Below, in pieces: positions 56,220 to 64,000 of a stretch of DNA of 64,000 bases. The stretch is from Paraburkholderia ginsengiterrae (GTDB lineage Bacteria; Pseudomonadota; Gammaproteobacteria; Burkholderiales; Burkholderiaceae), in the NCBI RefSeq assembly GCF_001645125.1, contig NZ_LXKA01000198.1, forward strand, positions 58,424 to 122,423, written 5' to 3'. Under the pieces are notes generated by a model, which worked only from the letters and a program-made list of their open reading frames with translations, did no database searches and was not told the origin of the DNA. A program made the translations under genes and the position numbers. Positions within the stretch are counted from its first letter, which is position 1. Each line of letters begins with the position of its first letter.

Positions 56220-57497
56220 TTAGCGGAAGCCCAGTTTGCGCCGCGCCGCCATCAGTGCCACGAGGCTCACGGCGGCGGCGAAAATCATGTAATAGCTTGG
56301 CGCCGTCTTCGAACCGGTGAAACCGATCAGCCACGCGATGATGAATGGCCCGAACCCGCCGAAGATCGTCACGGCAATGTTATAGGCAAGCGACATGCCG
56401 GTCGTGCGCGTCTGCACCGGAAAAATCTCGGAGAGCAAACCGGGCAGCGCCGCGAAATACCCGGTCATCAGAAAGCCGAGCACGACCTGCATGGCGATCA
56501 GCGTGCCGAAGCTCGGGTGCGCGACCAGATACGCGAAAGCCGGATTGATCGCGACGAGCAGCAGCAGCGCCGAGATCAGCATGATCGTGGTGCGCCCATG
56601 CCGGTCCGACAAATGGCCGACCAGCGGCGAGAACACCATCTGGATCACGCCGGTCAGCGCAATCGCCGCGAACGCGACCGACGGCGCCAGTCCCAACTGC
56701 TTCACACCGAACGTGGGCATGAACAGCACCAGATAGGTCGACACCGTGCCGAGCACCACCACACCGATAGCGATCAAGAGACGCAGCTTCTGACTGCTGA
56801 ACGTGTCGCGCAGCGGCGTGGCGGTCGTTTCCGCCGCGAGGAACTCGGGCGTCTCATCGAGCTTCGTGCGAATGTACCAGGCCACCGGACCGATCAGCAG
56901 ACCGAAGAAGAACGGCACGCGCCATCCCCATGCGCTCATCTGATCCGGCGACAGCTTGCCGGTGAGCAGCACGCCGAAGCCGGCGGCCAGCAAAGTAGTG
57001 AGACCCTGGCTCGCCACCTGCCAGCTCGCGAAAAAGCCGCGCCGCCCGGGCACGTGCTCCGCGAGAAAGGCGGTGGCGCTGCCGAACTCGCCACCGGCCG
57101 AAAAGCCTTGCATCAGACGGGCCAGCACGAGAATCACCGGCGCGGCGAGGCCGATGCTCTGGTAGGTCGGCAGGATGGCGATGATCAGCGTGCCGCCCAT
57201 CATCAGCAGGATGGACAGCGTGAGCGCGGCCTTGCGCCCGGCGCGGTCGGCGTACGCCCCGATGACGATCGCGCCGAGCGGCCGCATGAAGAACGACACG
57301 CCGAACGTGCCGAGCGTGAGCAGGAGCGACACCGTGTCGTTGCCGGCCGGAAAAAACAGCTTCGAGATGATCACCGCAAAAAAGCCGTACACCACAAGAT
57401 CGAACCATTCCAGCGCATTGCCGATCGAGGCCGCGATCACCGCGCGCCACGAATTCTGCCGGCTCGCCGCAAGGTTTGCTGCTGTCGTTGCGTTCAT
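56220..57497 (-). CDS. MFS transporter, metabolite:H+ symporter family
   Basis: A 425-aa, 12-helix transporter of the MHS group (like KgtP, ShiA, ProP). Marks are GNALEWFDLVVYGFFAV in TM1, FFMRPLGAIVIGAYADRAGRK (loop 2-3), and LVLARLMQGFSAGGEFGSAT with WQVASQGL. The solute is probably a carboxylate or zwitterion, but this cannot be fixed. ATG 57497 (MNATTAAN) follows GGAGA and is preferred to 57509. A 10-bp direct repeat (TATTGCCCGC/TATTGCCCGA, 57547-57566) upstream may be an operator. Confidence 0.9.
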   Translation of the reverse strand: MNATTAANLAASRQNSWRAVIAASIGNALEWFDLVVYGFFAVIISKLFFPAGNDTVSLLLTLGTFGVSFFMRPLGAIVIGAYADRAGRKAALTLSILLMMGGTLIIAILPTYQSIGLAAPVILVLARLMQGFSAGGEFGSATAFLAEHVPGRRGFFASWQVASQGLTTLLAAGFGVLLTGKLSPDQMSAWGWRVPFFFGLLIGPVAWYIRTKLDETPEFLAAETTATPLRDTFSSQKLRLLIAIGVVVLGTVSTYLVLFMPTFGVKQLGLAPSVAFAAIALTGVIQMVFSPLVGHLSDRHGRTTIMLISALLLLVAINPAFAYLVAHPSFGTLIAMQVVLGFLMTGYFAALPGLLSEIFPVQTRTTGMSLAYNIAVTIFGGFGPFIIAWLIGFTGSKTAPSYYMIFAAAVSLVALMAARRKLGFR

Positions 57498-57686
57498 GCA
57501 GATCTCCAAAGTGCGCGACTATTATTCGCACGGGCCCTACGTGCTGTATTGCCCGCTATTGCCCGACTGGATGCGCGCACAACCAATACGGTGCCAGCAC
57601 TTTATGTACCCGAAAAATTAAACCGGCGCGAGTGCGAATTTGCGCGATGCCGCTGCGCCGGGCTTCCGGCGTTTCGCAGCAACAAT

Positions 57687-57726
57687 AAAAAAGCCGCTTC
57701 GTCGCAAGAGCGAACGAAGCGGCTTT
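57687..57726 (-). terminator. Intrinsic terminator after the YceI pair
   Basis: A 13-bp stem AAAGCCGCTTCGT / ACGAAGCGGCTTT with an 11-nt loop. On the minus strand it is followed by TTT, giving a run of six T's. It ends the b561-YceI-YceI transcript. Confidence 0.85.
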
Positions 57727-57795
57727 GTGCTGCGCCGCAATAGCGGCATGACTCAATCAGTGCGCAAGCAACGCACAAAAAACGTGCTCATGCGT

Positions 57796-58377
57796 TTATT
57801 GCTTGATGCCTTCGGACTGAATATGCAGCTTGGTAAGCATGCTAAAGCCGTATTTGGAGCCGAAGTCCATGCCGTAGTCCGCGCGGCTAAACTGCGCACT
57901 CGCCTCCACGCCGCACACTTCGCGCTTGAGCACCGGATGCGGCATGCACTTGAACGAATCGATCTTCAGATTCAGCGGTTTCGTCACGCCGTGCATCGTC
58001 AGGTTGCCGACCACTTCAACCGGCTTGTCGCCGTCGAACTTGATGTCGGTGCCCTTGTAGGTCGCTGCGGGATACTTGGCGACATCGAAGAATTCTTCCG
58101 ACTTCAGATGCTCGTCGAGTTTGCCGTTGCCGGTTTCAATCGAAGCCGGATCGACGGTCACGTCCACCGTGCCGGTTTTCGCCGCCCGGTCGAGCGTCAC
58201 CGTACCGGAGCTCTTGACGAACTTGCCGCGCCACACCGAGAGGCCGCCGAGGTGATCCGCCTCGAAGCTCGGATACGTGTGGGTCGGGTCGAGCTGATAG
58301 GTGTCGGCGGCCGCAAACGCGCCGAGCGAGAAAGAAGAAGCCAGCGCGCCGACGGCGATCAACAAGGATTTTTTCAA
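57796..58377 (-). CDS. YceI-family periplasmic protein (first copy)
   Basis: A 193-aa secreted protein of the YceI/TT1927b lipocalin-like family, which binds isoprenoid-type lipids such as polyprenyl chains. The signal peptide [20 protein letters not shown] is cut near AFA-A. The mature part starts [20 protein letters not shown]. The family core is [20 protein letters not shown] and [14 protein letters not shown]. The only credible start is TTG 58377, 6 bp after AGGAG; the frame has no suitable ATG. Two cysteines in the mature part may form a disulfide. Confidence 0.88.
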   Translation of the reverse strand: MKKSLLIAVGALASSFSLGAFAAADTYQLDPTHTYPSFEADHLGGLSVWRGKFVKSSGTVTLDRAAKTGTVDVTVDPASIETGNGKLDEHLKSEEFFDVAKYPAATYKGTDIKFDGDKPVEVVGNLTMHGVTKPLNLKIDSFKCMPHPVLKREVCGVEASAQFSRADYGMDFGSKYGFSMLTKLHIQSEGIKQ

Positions 58378-58431
58378 TTCATGCTCCTGAGTTCTTGAAA
58401 AGACGGCCACGCCCGCACGGCGCGGCGCACT

Positions 58432-58995
58432 TCACTTGCGTGCTGCAACGATATGAAACTTGATGACCACGTCATCGGCAACCACCGACGTGTCTTTCCA
58501 TTCACCCGTGCCGATGTCGAATTGCGAGCGCTTGATCGGCAGTGAGCCGTCGAAGGATTGCGTCGCGCCCTGCTGGGACACCATGACCGGCACCATCACC
58601 GTCTGCGATTTGCCCTTGATGGTCAGCTTGCCGGTGACCTTGAACTGATTGCCGCCGGCCGGCGCAATCGCGCTCGAGACGAAGGTGGCGGTGGGATAGG
58701 TCTTCGCGTCGAACCAGTCCTTGCCTCGCACCTGGTCGTTATAGCTTTCGTCGCCGAGATCGTAGCTGGCCACGTCAATGCTGAACTGCGCGCTGCCCTC
58801 GGCCGGTTTTGCCGGATCGAACTTGACCTGCGCGGAGAATTTACCGAACTTGCCTTCCACCGGCACGTTCATCTGCTTCGAGGTGGCCGTCACCGAGCTC
58901 TTCGCGACGTCGACCTGCGCGAGCGCGCTGCCGGCCGCGGTCAGCGAGGCCGCCGCAAAGGCGGCCAGCATGTAGCGATAAAACGAAACCTTCAT
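58432..58995 (-). CDS. YceI-family periplasmic protein (second copy)
   Basis: A 187-aa secreted YceI-family protein with the signal peptide KVSFYRYMLAAFAAASLTAA and probable cleavage after SALA. The mature part has VEGKFGKFSAQVKFDPAKP and GKLTIKGKSQTVMVPVMV. ATG 58995 is preceded by AAGGA, 8 bp after the cytochrome b561 gene. The long open frame continuing upstream reads through that gene in the wrong phase. It differs clearly from the other copy, so the two are not a recent duplication. Confidence 0.9.
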   Translation of the reverse strand: MKVSFYRYMLAAFAAASLTAAGSALAQVDVAKSSVTATSKQMNVPVEGKFGKFSAQVKFDPAKPAEGSAQFSIDVASYDLGDESYNDQVRGKDWFDAKTYPTATFVSSAIAPAGGNQFKVTGKLTIKGKSQTVMVPVMVSQQGATQSFDGSLPIKRSQFDIGTGEWKDTSVVADDVVIKFHIVAARK

Positions 58996-59003
58996 GATTG
59001 TCC

Positions 59004-59564
59004 TTATTTGAGGAAAGGGAGCATGCGCGACAGCAGGCCGTCGCGATCCAGCCATTGATGCTTGAGCGCACCCGCGACATGCAGCGCGACCAGCACGAGC
59101 AGGGTGTAGTTCAGCGCGATATGCACGGCCTTCAGCAACTCTTTCAGATGCGGGTCGGGCGCGATCAGACGCGGCAGCGGGATCAGCCCGAGGTACACCA
59201 CCGGTATGTTGGCCGCCGAGCTGTACAGATAGCCCGACGCGGGAATCGCGATCATCAGCACATACAGCAGCAGATGCACGAGATGCGCGGCGGCACGCTG
59301 CCAGAGCGCCATGCGGCGCGGCATCTGCGGGCCGGCGTGCGTGGCGCGCCAGAGAATGCGCAGGACGGCGAGCGCGAACACCGTCACGCCGATCCATTTG
59401 TGCCACGAAAAGTAACGCAGCTTGGTCGGCGTGAAGCCGGGAATATCGGTCATCACCCAGCCGAGCGCGAAACCGCACACGATCAGCAAGGCAATCAGCC
59501 AGTGCAAGGCAATGGCGGTCCGCGTGTACGACTCCCGGTCGCCGAATGAAGGGTTGAGTGCCAT
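59004..59564 (-). CDS. Cytochrome b561
   Basis: A 186-aa four-helix membrane dihaem cytochrome of the bacterial b561 (CybB) family. Haem-ligand histidines are visible in IALHWLIALLIVCGF, FSWHKWIGVTVFAL, LVHLLLYVLMIAIP and KAVHIALNYTLLVLVALHV. It probably oxidises ubiquinol. It is the first gene of the b561-YceI-YceI operon. This pairing of b561 with YceI proteins recurs in proteobacteria, and the lipid-binding YceI proteins may deliver or hold a quinone-like molecule (inference). Confidence 0.92.
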   Translation of the reverse strand: MALNPSFGDRESYTRTAIALHWLIALLIVCGFALGWVMTDIPGFTPTKLRYFSWHKWIGVTVFALAVLRILWRATHAGPQMPRRMALWQRAAAHLVHLLLYVLMIAIPASGYLYSSAANIPVVYLGLIPLPRLIAPDPHLKELLKAVHIALNYTLLVLVALHVAGALKHQWLDRDGLLSRMLPFLK

Positions 59565-59979
59565 GAAAGATCAACGCATGCTAAGAGAGGTTAACGGTGC
59601 AGCCCGCGCAGCTATTCCTTGCGCCAACGCGCGTGGCATCGGCGCGTAGTGCCGGGGCATACCTGCTGTGGCACACGCCAAGGCGGCCATGCTACCCCAA
59701 TCGGAAAAAACTGGCAGCGCCGGTCCGGCTTGACCGGACAGCAAGTTTCAGCCCATCTGCCGACGGTATTGAACAATTGGGGCCGGAGGCTGTCATAACC
59801 GCACCGAATGCATGTACGATTAAAGGTCCGCCAACGGCTGCTCAGGCTCACGGTCCGCACCCGGTCAGGCGGAAAGGGTGCCGGGCACTCGCGTTTGGTA
59901 CTATTACTCCGCGCTTTATCAGACCTGCCAAAGAAACGGGCGAAGCACGCGTTCTTTCATACCGTTGGTCCTCTGCCCT
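59565..59979. other. Divergent spacer between cytochrome b561 and pqiA
   Basis: 415 bp with no supported gene. It holds a 6-bp hairpin GTCCGG/CCGGAC (59723-59739) with no U-run. Promoters for both directions must lie here, but none is convincing. Confidence 0.4.
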
Positions 59980-60735
59980 ATGGAACATGACAACCTGATT
60001 GCGTGCCACGAATGCGATACGCTGTTCCGCAAGCCACCGCTTGTCGGGCGCACGGTCGCACGCTGCCCGCGTTGCGGCGCCACGCTATACAGCGGCGTTT
60101 CCCGCAAGCTCGATGCCATCACCGCCATGACGCTGGGCGCGCTGATCACCTTCCTGATCGCCCAGAGTTTCCCGATCCTCGAACTCGAAACCAGCGGCAT
60201 TACCTCGCAGACCACGCTGTTCGGCGCACTCGTCGCGCTATGGGGCGAGGACATGCAGATCGTCGCGGTCATGGTGTTCTGCTCGACCTTCCTGTTCCCG
60301 CTGACCGAACTTGTCGCGCTGCTCTACGTGCTGATTCCAATGCGCGCGGGCGTGGTGCCCCCCGGCTTCAACCGGGTGATGCGGGCGATTCAGTTCGTGC
60401 GCCCGTGGGGCATGATCGAAGTGTTCATGCTCGGCGTACTGATCACGATCGTGAAGATGGTGAGTCTCGCACGCGTGATTCCGGAAGCAGCGCTGTTCGC
60501 GTTTGGCGCGTTGACGCTGATGTTCGCGGTTGTCGTCACGTTCGATCCGCGCATTCTCTGGGACCTCGCCGACGAATTCGGCGAACGCAGCAAGCAGCCG
60601 CTGCCGCGCGCACCCGCCGATAGCGCGGCGAGCGCCGCCGAGTCGGTCGCCGGAGCTGTCGCGCCGCCTGAGATCCATGGCGCGCAGCAAACCACATTGC
60701 CTCCCGGCGTGCCGCCGGCACCGCGTCAGGGATGA
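59980..60735 (+). CDS. pqiA: Paraquat-inducible protein A, N-terminal-type half
   Basis: A 251-aa membrane protein with one PqiA domain. A zinc-ribbon-like CHECDTLF...CPRCG opens the protein. Four hydrophobic segments follow, including LGALITFLIAQSFPILELE and CSTFLFPLTELVALLYVLIP. The C-terminal 50 residues are Ala/Pro-rich. In E. coli one PqiA protein carries two such domains; here they are separate genes. ATG 59980 is chosen as the start of the Cys motif region. It forms an operon with a second pqiA, pqiB and pqiC. Confidence 0.9.
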   Translation: MEHDNLIACHECDTLFRKPPLVGRTVARCPRCGATLYSGVSRKLDAITAMTLGALITFLIAQSFPILELETSGITSQTTLFGALVALWGEDMQIVAVMVFCSTFLFPLTELVALLYVLIPMRAGVVPPGFNRVMRAIQFVRPWGMIEVFMLGVLITIVKMVSLARVIPEAALFAFGALTLMFAVVVTFDPRILWDLADEFGERSKQPLPRAPADSAASAAESVAGAVAPPEIHGAQQTTLPPGVPPAPRQG

Positions 60736-60742
60736 GCACGCC

Positions 60743-61393
60743 ATGAAATACGTCACCGCAAAAACCGCGGGCCTGCTGGCCTGCCACGCGTGCGGACGCG
60801 TCGAAACGCGCATTCCTTCCGCCACTGCGCAGCACTGCACCCGCTGCGGTGCGGTTCTTCACTCCCGCAATCCCGACAGCCTCTCGCGCACCTGCGCGCT
60901 GCTGATCGCCGCGGCGCTGCTGTATATTCCCGCGAACCTGCTGCCGGTCATGCACACCTCGTCGCTGCTCGGTTCCGAAGACGACACCATCATGAGCGGC
61001 GTCGTTTATTTCTGGACTTCGGGCTCGTGGCCACTCGCGGTGATCGTGTTCATCGCCAGTATTCTCGTGCCGATGCTCAAGCTGAGCGTGCTGGCGCTGC
61101 TCACCATCACGGCGCAGCGCCGCTCGCGCTGGCGGCCGGACCAGCGCACCACGCTCTACCGGATGGTCGAGCTGATCGGGCGCTGGTCGATGCTCGACGT
61201 GTTCGTCGTCACGTTGACCGTCGCGCTGGTGCGCTTCAAATCGCTTGCGGTCATTACGGCCGGGCCCGGGGCAATCGCCTTCGGCTCGGTGGTGATTCTG
61301 ACCATGATAGCGTCCATGCAATTCGATCCACGACTCATCTGGGACAACGTGGAAGGCAGTACCCAAAAACCTCAGGATCTAAAACATGACTAG
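60743..61393 (+). CDS. pqiA: Paraquat-inducible protein A, second half
   Basis: A 216-aa second PqiA-domain protein. The N-terminal zinc-ribbon-like pair is ACHACGRVE and HCTRCGAVL. LLYIPANLLPVMHTSSLLG and GSWPLAVIVFIASILVPMLK are the typical hydrophobic blocks. ATG 60743 is 7 bp after the first pqiA; the longer frame is inside that gene. It overlaps pqiB by 8 bp. It should act with its neighbour as the inner-membrane part of the Pqi lipid-transport system. Confidence 0.91.
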   Translation: MKYVTAKTAGLLACHACGRVETRIPSATAQHCTRCGAVLHSRNPDSLSRTCALLIAAALLYIPANLLPVMHTSSLLGSEDDTIMSGVVYFWTSGSWPLAVIVFIASILVPMLKLSVLALLTITAQRRSRWRPDQRTTLYRMVELIGRWSMLDVFVVTLTVALVRFKSLAVITAGPGAIAFGSVVILTMIASMQFDPRLIWDNVEGSTQKPQDLKHD

Positions 61394-63044
61394 CCCGCAA
61401 GAACCGACGCCCGCATCCAACGCGCCGCGCAACGATTCGAACGGACCGAAGCTGCCGCCTCAACTCCCCGACCCCGACGTCGAAGCGCGCCGCCGCTGGC
61501 TGCCTTCGCTCGTCTGGGTGATTCCGCTGATCGCCGCGCTGATCGGCATTGCGCTCGTGATCAAATCGGTCACCGAGAAAGGCCCGACCATCACCATCAC
61601 CTTCGTCAGCGCCGAGGGCCTCGAACCCGGCAAGACAAAGGTCAAATACAAGGACGTCGATGTCGGTTCGGTGAAAACGATTACGCTGTCGAAGGATCTG
61701 TCGCACGTGCTGGTGCAGGTGCAACTGACCAAGGAAGGCGAAGATTTCGCGGTCAAGGACTCGCGCTTCTGGGTGGTGCGGCCGCGCGTCGGCGCGAGCG
61801 GCGTGTCGGGTCTCACCACGCTGCTCTCGGGCGCGTACATCGGCGCGGACGCCGGGCACTCGCCGGATACCGAAAAGAACTTCGTCGGCCTTGAAACGCC
61901 GCCGCCGATTACCGGCGACCAGAAGGGCCACCAGTTCGTTCTGCACGGCGACTCGCTCGGTTCGATCGACATCGGCTCGCCGATCTTCTACCGGCGCGTG
62001 CAGGTGGGCCAGGTGGTCGGCTTCTCGCTCGACAAGGACGGCACCGGCGTGACCATGCAGGTGTTCGTGTCCGCGCCGTTCGATCAGTACGTCGGCACCA
62101 ATTCGCGCTGGTGGCATGCGAGCGGCGTCGATCTGCGGCTCGATTCCAGCGGCTTCAAGCTGAACACCCAATCGCTCGCGACGGTGATCGTCGGCGGCTT
62201 GTCGTTCCAGTCGCCGCCGGGCCAGGGCGTGGGTACGCAGGCGCCGAACAACATGACGTTCCGCCTCGGCTCGGACGAAGCGGATGCGATGCGCGAACCG
62301 GACGGCATCCCGTTGCGGGTGGTGATGAACTTCAACCAGTCGCTGCGCGGGCTGTCGGTCGGCGCGCCGGTCGATTTCCGCGGCATCGTGCTGGGCCAGG
62401 TGACCAACATCGGCATCGACTACGATCCGAAGACGCGTAGCTTCACCATGCCGGTCACCATGAACGTGTACCCCGACCGTCTCGGCAAGCGCTTCCGCGA
62501 AACCGCGCCGGTGCCGGGCTCGCTCGCCGGTCAGACGCTGCTGCAACAGCTCGTCAAACACGGTCTGCGCGGGCAGTTGCGCACCGGCAATCTGATTACG
62601 AGCCAGTTGTACATCGCGCTGGATATCTTCCCGAAGGCGCCGGCGGCGACCGTCGACGTGTCGAGCGATCCGCTCGAACTGCCGACCATTCCGAATACGC
62701 TTGACGAATTGCAGCTCCAGCTCGCCGACATTGCCAAGAAGCTCGATAGCGTGCCGTTCGATCAGATCGGCAACAACCTGAACAGCGCGCTGAAGAACGC
62801 CGACCAGTTGTTCGCGCGACTCGACAAGGAAGTGGTGCCGCAGGCGCGCGATACGCTCGCGGCGGCGAAGCAGACCTTTGGGACAGCGGAGGCGACATTG
62901 CAGCAGGACTCGCCGTTGCAGTCGGATGTTCATCAGGCGTTGCAGGAATTGACGCGCACGTTGCAGTCGCTGAATGCGCTGTCGGATTATCTGGAGCGTC
63001 ATCCGGAATCGCTGTTGCGCGGTAAATCAGGAGATAAACCATGA
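61386..63044 (+). CDS. pqiB: PqiB, MCE-domain intermembrane transport protein
   Basis: A 552-aa protein with one N-terminal helix (LVWVIPLIAALIGIALVI) and three MCE (MlaD-like) domains. They are visible by TITFVSAEGLEPGKTKVKYK, GDSLGSIDIGSPIFYRR and VVMNFNQSLRGLSVGAPVDF. A C-terminal helical region (about residues 430-550) should build the needle-like tunnel known for E. coli PqiB. The protein links the inner and outer membranes for lipid movement. It overlaps pqiA by 8 bp and pqiC by 4 bp. Confidence 0.95.
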   Translation: MTSPQEPTPASNAPRNDSNGPKLPPQLPDPDVEARRRWLPSLVWVIPLIAALIGIALVIKSVTEKGPTITITFVSAEGLEPGKTKVKYKDVDVGSVKTITLSKDLSHVLVQVQLTKEGEDFAVKDSRFWVVRPRVGASGVSGLTTLLSGAYIGADAGHSPDTEKNFVGLETPPPITGDQKGHQFVLHGDSLGSIDIGSPIFYRRVQVGQVVGFSLDKDGTGVTMQVFVSAPFDQYVGTNSRWWHASGVDLRLDSSGFKLNTQSLATVIVGGLSFQSPPGQGVGTQAPNNMTFRLGSDEADAMREPDGIPLRVVMNFNQSLRGLSVGAPVDFRGIVLGQVTNIGIDYDPKTRSFTMPVTMNVYPDRLGKRFRETAPVPGSLAGQTLLQQLVKHGLRGQLRTGNLITSQLYIALDIFPKAPAATVDVSSDPLELPTIPNTLDELQLQLADIAKKLDSVPFDQIGNNLNSALKNADQLFARLDKEVVPQARDTLAAAKQTFGTAEATLQQDSPLQSDVHQALQELTRTLQSLNALSDYLERHPESLLRGKSGDKP

Positions 63045-63742
63045 TGTTTGCCCGGCTCCCCCGCCCGCCGCGCGGGCTTGTGCGCGGCACTGTTTTTGCC
63101 GGCGCTCTGGCCGGACTGGCGGCACTGGCGGCGTGCTCGTCGCCTTCGAGCCGCTTCTATACGTTGGGCGCGGATAGCGCTGCGGGGTCCGCCGCGCCGG
63201 CCAGCACGCGGACGTCGGCCGCGCCGGCGTGGTTGATCGAAGTCGCGCCGATCGACGTGCCGCCGCAGGTATCGAAGAATCAGCTGGTCGTGCAGACTGG
63301 GCCGACGCAGGTCCAGGTGCTCGAACAGGAGCGCTGGGCGTCGCTGCCTGGTGATGAGATCCGGCGGGCTTTGTCGACGAGTCTGACGCAGCAGCTCAAC
63401 ACGATCGATGTGTATGGGACGGCTTATCCCGATGGGACTCCTGTTTACCGGGTCAGTATGAATGTGCAGCGGTTCGAATCATGGCCGGGTTCGCATACGT
63501 TGATCGACGCGGTGTGGAGTGTTCGGGCGGTGCGCGGGAGCGCGGTGATGACCTGCCGGAGCGTGGTGAGTGAGCCGGTTGCAGGTGGGTATGATGCTCT
63601 TGTTGAGGGGCATCGGAAGGGATTGCAGCAGATTTCTTTGCAATTGGGATCTGCTGTGCAGGCGATGGCTGCGAGTGCTTCGCAGGGGAAGAGTAAGGGT
63701 GTTGCTGTGCCGGCTTGTCCTTCTGCTGTTGTTGGTAGTTGA
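63041..63742 (+). CDS. pqiC: PqiC-type outer-membrane lipoprotein (DUF330)
   Basis: A 233-aa lipoprotein of the ABC-type transport auxiliary (PqiC/YmbA) family. The signal peptide ends in the lipobox LAAC with Cys32, followed by SSPSSRFYTLG, the conserved start of the mature protein. APIDVPPQVSKNQLVVQTGP and QQLNTIDVYG are in the core. AGGAG precedes ATG 63041, overlapping the pqiB stop (ATGA). It should anchor the PqiB tube at the outer membrane. The last third uses codons such as GGG, AGT, CTT and TTG, unlike the upstream genes. Confidence 0.92.
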   Translation: MMFARLPRPPRGLVRGTVFAGALAGLAALAACSSPSSRFYTLGADSAAGSAAPASTRTSAAPAWLIEVAPIDVPPQVSKNQLVVQTGPTQVQVLEQERWASLPGDEIRRALSTSLTQQLNTIDVYGTAYPDGTPVYRVSMNVQRFESWPGSHTLIDAVWSVRAVRGSAVMTCRSVVSEPVAGGYDALVEGHRKGLQQISLQLGSAVQAMAASASQGKSKGVAVPACPSAVVGS

Positions 63743-63804
63743 TGGTGTTTGGGGTCGCCGCCGGCGCTTTGGTTGTCGTTCTTTAAGGTGTTGGGTGTTG
63801 GGCT

Positions 63805-63872
63805 TTGGCCTTTCCTTGAGTTCACGGTGGTCTGCTTTTTGTGTTGGCCTTTCCTTGAATTCACGGTGGTCT
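63805..63872. repeat. 29-bp direct repeat, two copies
   Basis: Two copies (63805-63833 and 63844-63872) of a 29-bp unit starting TTGGCCTTTCCTTGA and ending GTTCACGGTGGTCT (copy 1) or ATTCACGGTGGTCT (copy 2). They differ at one base and are spaced 39 bp apart. They lie in the G+T-rich stretch just after pqiC and lead into the palindromic element. Confidence 0.9.
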
Positions 63873-63881
63873 ATTAGCGTT

Positions 63882-63942
63882 GCCCCTGTGCGGGGCGGCA
63901 CCTACTTTCTTTGCCGCGGCAAAGAAAGTAGGCAAAGAAAGC
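63882..63942. repeat. Burkholderia-type palindromic intergenic repeat
   Basis: A small hairpin (GCCCC-TGTGC-GGGGC, 63882-63896) precedes a perfect 32-nt palindrome (63901-63932) with arms CCTACTTTCTTTGCCG and CGGCAAAGAAAGTAGG. A second copy of GGCAAAGAAAG follows at 63931-63941. From memory, this element is found in many intergenic places in Paraburkholderia-like genomes. No gene was seen from 63743 to the window end. Confidence 0.8.
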
Positions 63943-64000
63943 CGCTTCACACCGCAAATTCTTAAGCGGGTCCCCTGGCTTGGAGGGGGTAGTGGTGCAT

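Noticed and set aside
63445-63965. Short overlapping frames containing repeated NSRKGQ or SLSSRW-like peptides
   Set aside because: The repeated peptides come from translating the 29-bp direct repeats and the palindrome; no ribosome-binding site, and they overlap pqiC.

Overview
The window is about 64 kb of high-GC chromosomal DNA from a member of the Burkholderiales, most likely Burkholderia sensu lato and probably Paraburkholderia. The evidence is the gene order (mutL-miaA-purM, hda-HAD-pcnB-folK-dNK-panB, grpE-dnaK-dnaJ, hemH-hrcA/nadK-recN, glnE/yhdP-nit-tldD-aroG, glcDEF, queA-tgt-yajC-secDF), the style of the proteins, and a 32-nt perfect palindrome of a Burkholderia-type intergenic repeat at the right end. 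This is inference from recognition; no database was searched. No rRNA, tRNA, CRISPR array, prophage or insertion sequence was seen. Almost everything is housekeeping; the clearest accessory item is one toxin-antitoxin pair.

Layout. 1-9.9 kb: mismatch repair (mutL, cut by the window edge), tRNA modification (miaA), purine synthesis (purM), a PerM-type membrane protein, then a tight plus-strand run hda-HAD phosphatase-pcnB-folK-deoxynucleoside kinase-panB ended by an intrinsic terminator. 10.2-16.6 kb: a minus-strand heat-shock block, grpE, dnaK, dnaJ and a pabB-pabC fusion. Good sigma-32-type promoters lie in front of grpE and dnaK. 16.9-19.7 kb: a small secreted or membrane ORF, hslR, hemH and hrcA. 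20-32.5 kb: nadK, recN, glnE, yhdP, a nitrilase-family amidase and tldD.

32.5-34 kb holds the most interesting element: a 22-codon leader ORF with seven consecutive aromatic codons (Phe, Tyr, Phe, Tyr, Phe, Phe, Trp), preceded by a near-consensus sigma-70 promoter. It is followed by an intrinsic terminator and then aroG (DAHP synthase, first step of aromatic amino acid synthesis). Four short segments can form the mutually exclusive 1:2, 2:3 and 3:4 pairings of a classical ribosome-mediated attenuator.

34-43.7 kb: the toxin-antitoxin pair, a PduO-type cobalamin adenosyltransferase, a D-lactate-dehydrogenase-like flavoprotein, glycolate oxidase glcD-glcE-glcF, yggS, proC and ubiA. 43.7-47.6 kb: an oxidative-stress block on the minus strand (oxyR, a 45-aa ORF, katA, a 53-aa ORF, dps) with an AT-rich operator-like inverted repeat between oxyR and katA. 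47.7-56.1 kb: recG, divergent from queA-tgt-yajC-secD-secF. 56.2-63.7 kb: an MHS-family transporter, a cytochrome b561-YceI-YceI cluster, and the envelope lipid-transport cluster pqiA-pqiA-pqiB-pqiC. The end of the window is repeats.

Most start codons were moved downstream from the longest open frame, using ribosome-binding sites and family N-termini; such cases are stated. Very long open frames antisense to real genes are common in this GC-rich DNA and were rejected.
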